NCBI GenBank assembly: GCA_012960245.1
Contig: DUBO01000036.1
Location: 21,686-85,685, forward strand
Origin: Candidatus Binatota bacterium
Lineage (GTDB): Bacteria > Desulfobacterota > Binatia > UBA1149
DNA length: 64,000 bases
Direction: 5' to 3'
Shown here: piece by piece, positions 42,927-50,327 of the stretch
Numbering within the stretch: the first letter of the stretch is position 1
How the letters are laid out: each line of letters begins with the position of its first letter
Translations under genes and position numbers: made by a program
The notes under the pieces: model-generated
What the model saw: the letters and a program-made list of their open reading frames with translations, nothing else
Databases searched by the model: none
What the model was told of the DNA's origin: nothing

Positions 42927-43487
42927 ATGGAAACAGGGCGACTGGAAATAATCAGCGAAGTCCGCGAGCTCGAAAAACGGACCATGCAGATTTACCTGAA
43001 ACTGGCCCGGCGCTTTTCGGGTGACGCGAGTCCTGGCGAGTTGGGACCGTTCTGGCTCTCGATGGCTCGCCATGAAGCCGGTCATATCGGCGCACTCGAG
43101 ATGCTGGCCTGCCTGCACGAGCAGGCTGAGCCTTCGCCTTGCAGGGAAATTGGATCCTGGGATACCACCGACGCCATGTTCAGGCTCGAACAACTCTCGG
43201 CCGAATGCGACGGAGAGGTCTCGGTGGAGCGAGCCTTTGAAATTGCGGTCGAAGTTGAGAGTAGCGAGCAGGATGAACTGATACTTGAGCTCGTGCTGGC
43301 ACTTACGGACGCCAAGCAGCGCGAGCAGGCCGAGACCATGCTTCTGCATGACCTGAGCGATCTGAGCCTGATGATTGAAAAGTACGCGGGTAACCAGGGC
43401 CTGCTGGAACGTATAGATTCACTTGTCGACCGTCACGTCGACCGTCACGTCGAGCGCAGGGAGAATCGCAACGATAGAACGGCTTAA
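42927..43487 (+). CDS. Ferritin-like domain protein
   Basis: About 186 residues from the ATG at 42927; upstream GTG starts would add up to 18. Predicted four-helix bundle with carboxylate/His pattern: EVRELEKRTMQIYLKLA, ARHEAGHIGALEML, FEIAVEVESSEQDELI and ETMLLHDLSDLSLMIEKYA. This resembles rubrerythrin-type di-iron proteins, but the last helix lacks a clean ExxH, so metal binding is uncertain. The C-terminus is an unusual VDRHVDRHVERRENRNDRTA tail. Follows dnaA by 77 bases. Confidence 0.65.
   Translation: METGRLEIISEVRELEKRTMQIYLKLARRFSGDASPGELGPFWLSMARHEAGHIGALEMLACLHEQAEPSPCREIGSWDTTDAMFRLEQLSAECDGEVSVERAFEIAVEVESSEQDELILELVLALTDAKQREQAETMLLHDLSDLSLMIEKYAGNQGLLERIDSLVDRHVDRHVERRENRNDRTA
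43425..43453 (+). repeat. 12-bp tandem repeat in the ferritin-like gene tail
   Basis: GTCGACCGTCAC twice and a partial third copy (GTCGA). Encodes VDRHVDRHVERR, a charged His/Arg tail. Confidence 0.8.
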
Positions 43488-43530
43488 ACAACGAAGGGCG
43501 GTGCACCTGTTGGTACACCGCCCGGTTGTT
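43487..43530. terminator. Bidirectional terminator-like hairpin between convergent genes
   Basis: Stem GGGCGGTGCACC/GGTACACCGCCC with one mismatch and loop TGTT at 43496-43523, flanked by AACAAC and GTTGTT that extend the pairing. It sits between the ferritin-like gene and the leftward HTH gene. T-runs are weak on both sides. Confidence 0.7.
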
Positions 43531-43583
43531 ACATGGCTGGGTGCTGTCACCCCGAGTCCGATGGGATCCCGGGGGTGGTTGGT

Positions 43584-43859
43584 TCAGGCTCCGTAGGCCG
43601 AATTCGTCGCCATGTATTGCGGCTCGACTTCGGTTACGGCAAGTGTAAACGCATCGACGCGCAGCTTGTTCTTCTCGCCGAGCGCAACGATGCTGGACCG
43701 AGCGAGCTTGCTGGGGTGGGAGTGTCCGTTTTCCCAACGGTTCACCGTGCTCACGGTTATTCCGAGGCAGTGGGCAAATTCTTCCTGGGTCATAACGAGG
43801 CGCTGCCTGAGCGTGCGTACGAGACAGCCCGGGCTCTGGCTATTGGTAGTTTCGTTCAT
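43584..43859 (-). CDS. XRE-family helix-turn-helix protein
   Basis: 91 residues. Cro/CI-type HTH at residues 15-65: LVRTLRQRLVMTQEEFAHCLGITVSTVNRWENGHSHPS, ending SSIVALGEKN. The ATG at 43859 has AGGAGG eight bases upstream, which decides the start over a TTG nine codons earlier. The 25-residue C-terminal tail has no known domain. Likely a DNA-binding regulator; target unknown. It is divergent from the glycosyltransferase gene with a 208-base gap that could hold its operator. Confidence 0.88.
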   Translation of the reverse strand: MNETTNSQSPGCLVRTLRQRLVMTQEEFAHCLGITVSTVNRWENGHSHPSKLARSSIVALGEKNKLRVDAFTLAVTEVEPQYMATNSAYGA

Positions 43860-44001
43860 ATCGATATCCTCCTGGGCGCGGTTCAAAGCCCGCGCGGTGC
43901 AATCTGCAAAGACCAGTGCAAGCCAGATGCCATGTCAGTGATAGGGCAATACAAGGCGTTTGCGATGGTTGGGGCGGAATTCTCGGCGCTAATTGAACAG
44001 G

Positions 44002-44036
44002 GGGGCACAAAAGTGACGCTTTTGCTGTGTTGCCCC
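44002..44036. repeat. Imperfect inverted repeat in the HTH/glycosyltransferase spacer
   Basis: GGGGCA...CAAAAG pairs with CTTTTG...TGCCCC around loop TGACG, with a six-base bulge on the right side. It lies 32 bases before the glycosyltransferase GTG and may be an operator or leader hairpin. Confidence 0.4.
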
Positions 44037-44067
44037 GCGGGCGCCGGTTCTTTGCTACAATTCATCG

Positions 44068-45084
44068 GTGCCCCGGTTTTCTATTCTCATCTTGAACTAC
44101 GACGGCAGGGAACTCCTGCAGTCCTGCCTGCGCTCGGTCAGGGAGCAGACCATGACCGATTTCGAGACCCTGGTCGTGGACAATGGATCGAGCGACGGCA
44201 GTCTCGATATGCTGGCCAGCCAATTCCCCGAGGTCCTGACTCTGCCACAGGACGAGAACACCGGCTTCTGCCTGGGCAACAACATCGCCTTCGCTGCGGC
44301 GAGCGGTGATCTGATCCTGCTGCTCAACAACGATGCCGACCTCCACCCCCGGTTTCTCGAAGAAATGTCGGCAGCGGCCGAGCTCGAGCCTGAAATGGGG
44401 ATGTTTGCTTCTCGCGTGATGATGTACGACCGCCGTAACGTTTTTGATTCTACCGGCTTGCTTGTCTATCCCGACGGGATCTGTCGGTCCCGTAGTTGGC
44501 TCGAGAAAGACATCGGCCAGTACGATGAAGCTGTCGAGGTACTGGGACCCAATGGCTGTGCCGCGGTCTACCGGCGAGCAATGATCGACGACGTGGGGCT
44601 CTTTGACGATCGTTACTTTGCCTATCTCGAGGATCTCGATCTCGCGATGCGGGGCCAGTTGCGCGGCTGGCGATGCAGGTACGTTCCCGGCGCCGTCGCT
44701 TACCACAAGAAATCAATGACGACTGGCTACCACTCGGCCTCCAAGGCCTACCTCGTTGAGCGAAATCGTATCTGGAATGCAGCAAAGCTCTTTCCCCGCC
44801 GCATACTGGCGATGAGCCCGTTCTATACAGCCGCGCGTTTTGCGGCCCAGGGTTACGCCTACGCTACTGGACGAGGCATAAGCGGGGGCATGGGGCGCGA
44901 CTACGGTCGCTTCAAGCTCGCGGGTATCCTGTGTCGCGCGTGGTTGGCCGCCCTGGTGGGTTTACCTGCTGTTCTTGCCGACAGGCGCCGCATACAAAAA
45001 AATCGACGCCTCGGCGCGTTGGCCGTCTACATGCTGATGCGGCGCTACCGTCTACCGGTGAGCGAACTGGCGTTCAAGGACTGA
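44068..45084 (+). CDS. Family 2 glycosyltransferase
   Basis: 338 residues, GTG start. GT-A fold with SILILNYDGRELL, VVDNGSSDGS, LLNNDADLHPRF (DxD) and AMRGQLRGWRCRYVPGAVAYHKKS. The C-terminal third is basic and amphipathic with GYAYATGRGISGGMG, suggesting membrane association. Most like rhamnosyl/glycosyl transferases that build cell-surface glycans. It converges with the TMTC-like gene, overlapping by 11 bases. Confidence 0.9.
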   Translation: MPRFSILILNYDGRELLQSCLRSVREQTMTDFETLVVDNGSSDGSLDMLASQFPEVLTLPQDENTGFCLGNNIAFAAASGDLILLLNNDADLHPRFLEEMSAAAELEPEMGMFASRVMMYDRRNVFDSTGLLVYPDGICRSRSWLEKDIGQYDEAVEVLGPNGCAAVYRRAMIDDVGLFDDRYFAYLEDLDLAMRGQLRGWRCRYVPGAVAYHKKSMTTGYHSASKAYLVERNRIWNAAKLFPRRILAMSPFYTAARFAAQGYAYATGRGISGGMGRDYGRFKLAGILCRAWLAALVGLPAVLADRRRIQKNRRLGALAVYMLMRRYRLPVSELAFKD

Positions 45085-46666
45085 GAGCCTCGGCTTCGAG
45101 TTCCAGTTGGACGGCCAACTCTGAGAACTCGGGCTTACCACGAGCGACCAGCTCCCGGGCCTGCGCCGCGGCGGCCGACCAGTCTTCGTCTAACACCAGT
45201 GTGGCCATCAGGCGAGATCTCGCCCCGTTATCATCCGGTCGCAGTGCCAGGTATTTTTGCCAGGCAAGGATCGCTTCGTCGACCTGCCCAAGCCGAACCT
45301 GGGTTTCGGCGAGGTAGAGCGTGCCCTCGCTGAAGCCAGGCGCCAGTTGCACCGCCCGACGCATCGGTGCCAGAGCCTCCTGCAGTTTGCCGCTGCCGGC
45401 GAGTTGTATACCGAGATCGTAATGAGCCTTGGCCGAGTGGGGGCTGGCCGCCGCAGCCTGGCGGTGAAAATGGAGTTCGGAAGACCAGTCCCTGGCCTGC
45501 TCGAGGTAGCCCGATGCGCCCACTACCAGTACGAGCAGGGCAACAGTGATTCCGATCGAGTTGCGTAGTTTTCCTCGAGACAAGGGAAACAATAGTGCTC
45601 CAAACAACAAGGCCGGCCCGGCGCTGGGAAGGAAAGCCAAGCGTTCAGCGTAGGCGGTGCCAAGAGGGAAGAAGACGTTGGCGGTTGAAGAAAAAGCCAG
45701 CAGGAACCAGAGCAGAAGCAGTCCGCTGGCCACCTTGAGGCGCAAGTACCTCACGGCCAGAGGGCAGAAAACCAGCAGTGTCGTCCAGGCGAGCAGGGCC
45801 ACGATCGTTTGCGAGTGCGCAAAGCTGACTACCGAGGGAATGCTCTCCTGTGGCCAGGGCCAGGCCACTCGACAGGCGTATTGCCACAACAGCGAAGCCG
45901 CCTGGGCTACGCGTTCGTGTAACGGCAGAGCCACCAGTGGGTTGTCTATGGTATCGACCGGCGCCAGCGTAGCAAAATTGCGATAGACCAGGGCAAGCCA
46001 GGCCGCGGCGGTTAAAAGCAGGGCGCCCAGCGCGCGAAAATCCGAGGCCGCCGGGGCAACGGCAGTGTCGCTGCTGCGGCCAAGCCGCTGCAGGCCTTCG
46101 TAGCAAAGCAGTAAGGGTAGCAACACCAGGGCATTTTCCTTGGACGCGAGGCCGGCGAAAAACAACAGGCAAAGCAGGCCGAGGCGTCGGTAGCCCATGG
46201 GACGTCGGCTGCCGATGTAAAGCACGGTCGCGCTGAGGACGAACAAGGCCGCCAGCAGTTCGCTGCGCCCTGACACGGGCACGACGGCGGCGGTATGCAG
46301 AGGGTGGGCGACAAAGACCGCTGCACCCGTCCACGCTGCGGCCGGTGCAAGCCCCAGTGCCAGGCCGAGTCCGTACAGGGCAACGCCGCACAAGCCCATC
46401 AGCAGGGCGTTGGTGATGTGAAAGCGCGAGGTCGAGCCCGACGCAGATCGTTCCAGGTCAATGCCCAGCACCGTCAAGTGACGGCCCAGACCCTCGTGGC
46501 GGGTTGAGAAGAACTCGGCAGCGGAATGATCCAGCGATGAATCGCGCTCGGTAACCAGGGCCTTGTCGTCGTATACCAAGGGATAATCGATGCTACCGGC
46601 ATTGAGCAGCCAGGAAAACGACAGCAGGGAGATCACGACGAGGGCGAAGTTAAGTGTTTGTTTCAT
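45074..46666 (-). CDS. TMTC-like membrane protein with C-terminal TPR repeats; putative protein O-glycosyltransferase
   Basis: 530 residues: about 10 membrane helices (residues 5-385) then TPR repeats (AKAHYDLGIQLAGSGKLQEALAPMRRAVQLAP, SEGTLYLAETQVRLGQVDEAILAWQKYLAL). The helical part resembles the TMTC/DUF1736 O-mannosyltransferase family: YPLVYDDKALV with the DD pair near the first extracellular loop, FVAHPLHTAAV, ASKENALVLLPLLL and STANVFFPLGTAYAERLAFLPS. TMTC proteins add mannose to Ser/Thr using a lipid-linked donor; the bacterial role is inferred. Ends convergent with and overlapping the GT2 gene. Confidence 0.75.
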   Translation of the reverse strand: MKQTLNFALVVISLLSFSWLLNAGSIDYPLVYDDKALVTERDSSLDHSAAEFFSTRHEGLGRHLTVLGIDLERSASGSTSRFHITNALLMGLCGVALYGLGLALGLAPAAAWTGAAVFVAHPLHTAAVVPVSGRSELLAALFVLSATVLYIGSRRPMGYRRLGLLCLLFFAGLASKENALVLLPLLLCYEGLQRLGRSSDTAVAPAASDFRALGALLLTAAAWLALVYRNFATLAPVDTIDNPLVALPLHERVAQAASLLWQYACRVAWPWPQESIPSVVSFAHSQTIVALLAWTTLLVFCPLAVRYLRLKVASGLLLLWFLLAFSSTANVFFPLGTAYAERLAFLPSAGPALLFGALLFPLSRGKLRNSIGITVALLVLVVGASGYLEQARDWSSELHFHRQAAAASPHSAKAHYDLGIQLAGSGKLQEALAPMRRAVQLAPGFSEGTLYLAETQVRLGQVDEAILAWQKYLALRPDDNGARSRLMATLVLDEDWSAAAAQARELVARGKPEFSELAVQLELEAEALSP

Positions 46667-46733
46667 GCTCGAGGTCCTGTCCTTTCAGGTTTGACACCGC
46701 GTCGGGGCGGGTTAATTTACGGCGAGGCTAAAT

Positions 46734-48167
46734 ATGGATAATCATTCTATACTTTTTGCATCAGGTCTTCAGCTTGCCGAGCGAATCAAGAAGCGCGAAA
46801 TCAGCCCGGTTGAAGTCGTGCAGGCCTGCCTCGACCAGGTAGACAGGGTCAACCCGGAAATTAACGCCATAATATGGCGCCGGGATGAACAGTTACTCGA
46901 AGAGGCGCGGCTGGCCGAAGAAAAAGTTATGAGCGGTGATGACCTGCCGCCTTTTCACGGTGTGCCGATGCCGGTCAAGGATCTGACTGACGTTGAAGGT
47001 TGGCCTACCACCTTTGGCTCGATGGGCGCTAAGAATCGCGTGGCTCCGGGGGATGCTACCGTTGTGAGCCAGTTCAGGGACGCGGGGTTCCTGCTCATGG
47101 GTCGCAGCAACACGCCCGAGTTCGGGACCTTGCCGGTCACCGAAAACCAGGCCTGGGGCGCGACGCGAAATCCCTGGGACAAGACCCGGAGTCCCGGCGG
47201 TTCAAGCGGTGGGGCGGGCGCCGCCGTGGCCTCGGGCATGGTCCCGATCGCGCACGCCAACGACGGTGGGGGGTCTATTCGACTACCGGCCGGCTGGTCG
47301 GGCCTGGTAGGGCTCAAGCCGAGCAGGGGGAGAACCTGCGCTGGCCCCCCGGTAGTGAGCGACATCATGCATGGCTTTGCCGTCGAAGGCTGCGTGTCGC
47401 GGACGGTGAACGATACGGCAGCGGTGCTCGACGCTATTGCTCCGTACGACCCCCTGGCCTGGTATACCGCACCTCGGCCCGCCACGACCTTCCTCGACGC
47501 CAGCAGGTCGAGTAGCAGCGGATCGCAGCGCGTCGCTTTTACAACAACTTCGCCCATGGGGGATCCGGTGGACCAGGAAGCCATCAAGGCGGTTGAGTTT
47601 ACTGCGCGTTTGCTCGAGGAAGCCGGCCACGAAGTATTTGAAGCGGCACCGGATTGGCAAATGGGGCCCGAGTTTCTGGAACTTTTCAAAATCGTCTGGA
47701 ACACCGGTCCTCTTTTCTGGGACGTGCAGGACTGGAGCAAGGTGGAGCCCTTGAACGTGGCCATGCGCGAATCGGCCATGCAGACAAGCAGTGCCGATTA
47801 CGTGGCCAGCGTGGCTGCATTGCAGATGTACTCGCGCCGGGTCGTAACGTCGTGGCAGAACTTTGACGTACTCCTCACGCCCACGGCCGCCTGCCTACCA
47901 CCTCCTATCGGCCTGTTATGGGATGGGGCTGACGACGATCCCATGTCCCCGCTCAACAAGTCCGCGCAACTGGTACCTTTCACCCCGGTGTTCAATGTCA
48001 CTGGCCAGCCGGCTATATCTCTGCCCGTGCATTTGTCGGCCGAAGGCCTGCCGGTAGGAATTCAGCTCGTGGCTGGCCCCTGGCAGGACGAGCTGCTTCT
48101 GCAGTTGGGTGCGCAGCTCGAAGCCGTCGTTGGCTGGGCCGAGCGGATTCCGGGCCAGTCCGACTGA
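46734..48167 (+). CDS. Amidase signature family protein
   Basis: 477 residues. Ser-cisSer-Lys triad is intact: Lys near residue 82 (GVPMPVKDLTDVEG), cis-Ser near 157/158 (SPGGSSGGAGAAVASG) and nucleophile Ser near 181 (NDGGGSIRLPAGWSGLVGLKPSRGR). Hydrolyses amide bonds; GatA is a close relative but no gatB or gatC is nearby and the C-terminal half differs, so a free-standing amidase is more likely. Typical for amidases that act on small amides. Substrate unknown. Confidence 0.9.
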   Translation: MDNHSILFASGLQLAERIKKREISPVEVVQACLDQVDRVNPEINAIIWRRDEQLLEEARLAEEKVMSGDDLPPFHGVPMPVKDLTDVEGWPTTFGSMGAKNRVAPGDATVVSQFRDAGFLLMGRSNTPEFGTLPVTENQAWGATRNPWDKTRSPGGSSGGAGAAVASGMVPIAHANDGGGSIRLPAGWSGLVGLKPSRGRTCAGPPVVSDIMHGFAVEGCVSRTVNDTAAVLDAIAPYDPLAWYTAPRPATTFLDASRSSSSGSQRVAFTTTSPMGDPVDQEAIKAVEFTARLLEEAGHEVFEAAPDWQMGPEFLELFKIVWNTGPLFWDVQDWSKVEPLNVAMRESAMQTSSADYVASVAALQMYSRRVVTSWQNFDVLLTPTAACLPPPIGLLWDGADDDPMSPLNKSAQLVPFTPVFNVTGQPAISLPVHLSAEGLPVGIQLVAGPWQDELLLQLGAQLEAVVGWAERIPGQSD

Positions 48168-48185
48168 GCCCGGCGCCTCTACTTG

Positions 48186-48201
48186 TGCACAAAAATGTGC
48201 A
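48186..48201. repeat. Inverted repeat TGCACA-AAAA-TGTGCA
   Basis: Perfect 6-bp arms with a 4-base loop, 18 bases after the amidase and 58 bases before the metalloprotease start. May be a weak terminator hairpin or an operator; a T-run is lacking. Confidence 0.4.
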
Positions 48202-48259
48202 GCGCGTTTGAAGACCAGCCTTCACGTTGCTAACCCTCAAAGCGGGCAGGGGGAGCAGG

Positions 48260-49558
48260 GTGTACTCGGGATCAGGTAAAGTCGCTCTCTGCGGGCGAAT
48301 AGCAGGCGCAGCGGTGGGCTTGTTGCTTCTGTTTTCCGGGCCGCTGGTCCAGCCCCGCGCTGCCGCTGCTGCTGGTTTTTCGATACTGAACGCGGACTTT
48401 CCCGACAGCGGACTCAATGATCCCACCGTGCTGGAAGCGGTGCCTGGTAGCAGCGCGGGCACCTTGGGCGAACAGCGTCTCGACGCCCTGCGCTACGCGG
48501 CGGGGCTATGGGAGGAAACCCTCGCAAACGAAGTAGAAATCGTTCTGCGGGTCCGTTTCGTCGAACTCGGCGGCACGCTCTACGGAGCGGTGCTGGGCTC
48601 GGCGGCCGCCATGACGGTGCACCGTGATTTTGCGGGAGCGCCCCTTTCCTCGACCTACTACCCAGCGGCGCTGGCTAATAACCTGGCCGGGCTTGACCTC
48701 AACGGCGGCATTCCCGAGATATGGATAACGTTTAACGCGTCGCTCGACCGTGACGCCGTGCTGGGTGAACGCAGCTGGTACTATGGACATGACGGCGAGG
48801 TACCCTGCGGCCCGCGTGGTTGCGACATAGACCTCGTTTCGGTGGCCCTTCACGAGATCGCCCACGGCCTGGGTTTTACTACGCTGTTTGATTACGGGAG
48901 TGGAGAGAAATTCGACAGCAGGCTGCGTTGCCCGGGCATGGGCCTTTGCTCGCTTGCCGAGGGTTGCGCTAATGGTGCGTGCCTCAGGCGGGGCTACGAC
49001 GACAGGTACCTGCTGCAATTGATCGAGGCGGGTACGGGCAATGCTCTCTCCACCATGACGTCGGCGGACCGCGCGTCGGTGCTGGTCTCCGACGGCGGCC
49101 TTGCCTGGTCCGGCGACGAGCTCGCCCGAGCGTCGGTGCTGCTTAACAGCGGAGTCGATGTCAACGGAGACGTCCACATGCATGACCCTGCCCGCCTGGC
49201 GCCGGGTTCCTCGGTTACTCACTTCAGCCCGGCGCTGTCGCCCGACCAGTTCATGGAGCCGGGTTATACTGGACCAATTCATGACACCGATCTGCCTGGG
49301 GGGCTGGCCGCCTACCTGTTGGCTGATCTCGGCTGGTCCCTGAGAGGGAAGTCCCGTTGTGGCGATGCTGATGGCTCAGGACAGGTCGGCATCGCCGATG
49401 CTCTCACCGTACTCAGGAGTGCGCTGGGTCTGCCCGGTAGCTGCCCGCTCAGCGCATGTGACGTGAACGGCGACCAGAAAATCTCGGTGGTCGATGCGCT
49501 GCTGATTCTTTCACTCGTGGTTGGCAACCCGGTGTCATTCGACTGCAGCGCCGCTTGA
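48260..49558 (+). CDS. Secreted zinc metalloprotease-like protein with C-terminal dockerin-type repeats
   Basis: 432 residues from GTG with AGGGGGAG upstream. Signal segment (GAAVGLLLLFSGPLVQPRAAAAA). Zinc motif SVALHEIAHGLGFTTLF near residue 200: HExxHxxGF, as in metzincin-like peptidases, but a third ligand further on is unclear. A Cys-rich loop follows (CPGMGLCSLAEGCANGACL). The C-terminus holds two EF-hand-like dockerin repeats: CGDADGSGQVGIADALTVLRSALG and CDVNGDQKISVVDALLILSLVVG. Dockerins normally bind cohesins; none is seen here. Cleavage target unknown. Confidence 0.87.
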   Translation: MYSGSGKVALCGRIAGAAVGLLLLFSGPLVQPRAAAAAGFSILNADFPDSGLNDPTVLEAVPGSSAGTLGEQRLDALRYAAGLWEETLANEVEIVLRVRFVELGGTLYGAVLGSAAAMTVHRDFAGAPLSSTYYPAALANNLAGLDLNGGIPEIWITFNASLDRDAVLGERSWYYGHDGEVPCGPRGCDIDLVSVALHEIAHGLGFTTLFDYGSGEKFDSRLRCPGMGLCSLAEGCANGACLRRGYDDRYLLQLIEAGTGNALSTMTSADRASVLVSDGGLAWSGDELARASVLLNSGVDVNGDVHMHDPARLAPGSSVTHFSPALSPDQFMEPGYTGPIHDTDLPGGLAAYLLADLGWSLRGKSRCGDADGSGQVGIADALTVLRSALGLPGSCPLSACDVNGDQKISVVDALLILSLVVGNPVSFDCSAA

Positions 49559-49566
49559 CCTCAAGC

Positions 49567-49587
49567 CTACCCCCCCGAACGGGGTAG
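49567..49587 (+). terminator. Possible terminator of the dockerin protease gene
   Basis: CTACCCC/GGGGTAG stem of 7 bp, loop of 7 bases, with CTACTTTTT 9 bases later. The T-run is not directly at the stem. Confidence 0.4.
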
Positions 49588-49718
49588 CAGCGGCTACTTT
49601 TTACCCATCCGGGTGGGAGGGGTCGGGTGGTGACGTAGCGTACACTTTCTACTGCTACTGCCCTTTGTGGAGTGTCTCAGGCTCGGCTGAGGCAGAACAC
49701 GAGGACAAAAAACGAGAC

Positions 49719-50057
49719 ATGGCCACCACGCGCAACCGTAAGAGTTTCTACAGCATAGGTGAGGTCGCGGCTATGCTTGAACTCAAACCCCACGTCCTGC
49801 GTTACTGGGAGGATGAATTCGACGAGGTCAAACCGGGCAGGGGGGAGAAATCCAAGCAGCGGCGTTACGAGCCGCGCGATATCGAGACGCTGGCGCAGAT
49901 CAAGTCGCTGCTAAGGGAAAAAGGGTTAACCGTGGCCGGTGCTCGCAACTACTTGTCCGACCAGGGGCACAGTTCGCCATGGAATGGCCACATTATACGC
50001 GCGGGGCGAGCCCAGATGAAAAAGCTCGCCACCGAGATGCGGAAGCGCAAGGACTGA
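49719..50057 (+). CDS. MerR-family DNA-binding protein
   Basis: 112 residues from the ATG at 49719. HTH and wing at residues 10-80: YSIGEVAAMLELKPHVLRYWEDEFDEVKPG, RYEPRDIETLAQIKSLLREKGLTVAGARNYL. Basic C-terminal tail (RAQMKKLATEMRKRKD). Paralogous to the protein at 12003, including the KPxVLRYWExEF core. Effector domain absent. Sits just before tRNA-Arg. Target unknown. Confidence 0.9.
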   Translation: MATTRNRKSFYSIGEVAAMLELKPHVLRYWEDEFDEVKPGRGEKSKQRRYEPRDIETLAQIKSLLREKGLTVAGARNYLSDQGHSSPWNGHIIRAGRAQMKKLATEMRKRKD

Positions 50058-50077
50058 GCTCGCGATTCCAGCCTTTG

Positions 50078-50106
50078 TTGCCCGAACGTCACGCGCGAGC
50101 TAGTAA
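50078..50106 (+). promoter_or_regulatory. Possible promoter of tRNA-Arg
   Basis: TTGCCC, 17-base spacer, TAGTAA. The predicted start is about 15 bases before the tRNA. Weak match. Confidence 0.3.
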
Positions 50107-50126
50107 ATCCACCTGAAGCTGATCAG

Positions 50127-50200
50127 GCCCCCGTAGCTCAGGTGGATAGAGCACAGGATTCCTAATCCTGGGGTCGCACGTTCGAGTCGTGCCGGGGGCA
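50127..50200 (+). tRNA. tRNA-Arg (anticodon CCT), CCA not encoded
   Basis: Acceptor GCCCCCG/CGGGGGC, D-arm GCTC/GAGC, anticodon stem CAGGA/TCCTG around TTCCTAA, T-arm GCACG TTCGAGT CGTGC. Anticodon CCU reads AGG. The discriminator A is followed by CTT, so CCA is added after transcription, unlike the other two tRNAs here. Confidence 0.96.
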
Positions 50201-50237
50201 CTTCAGGCTGGACACCTTTCGACGGGCATAACTTGTT

Positions 50238-50275
50238 CGGACGGGCGGTAAGGCTATTCTTGCCGAGCCCGTCCG
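50238..50275. repeat. Strong 15-bp stem-loop between tRNA-Arg and the lipoprotein gene
   Basis: CGGACGGGC/GCCCGTCCG outer stem (9 bp), two-base bulge (GA), inner stem GGTAAG/CTTGCC and six-base loop GCTATT. No T-run, so it may be a leader structure, protein site or processing element rather than a terminator. Confidence 0.7.
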
Positions 50276-50327
50276 CGGCTGCCCAGCAGTCCCGGTCACG
50301 GAGTAAGTGACGGTTCCTGGAAAATAA

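Noticed and set aside
46734..48167. Amidase as GatA of the tRNA amidotransferase
   Set aside because: No gatB or gatC nearby and the C-terminal half lacks GatA-like segments; a general amidase is the safer call.
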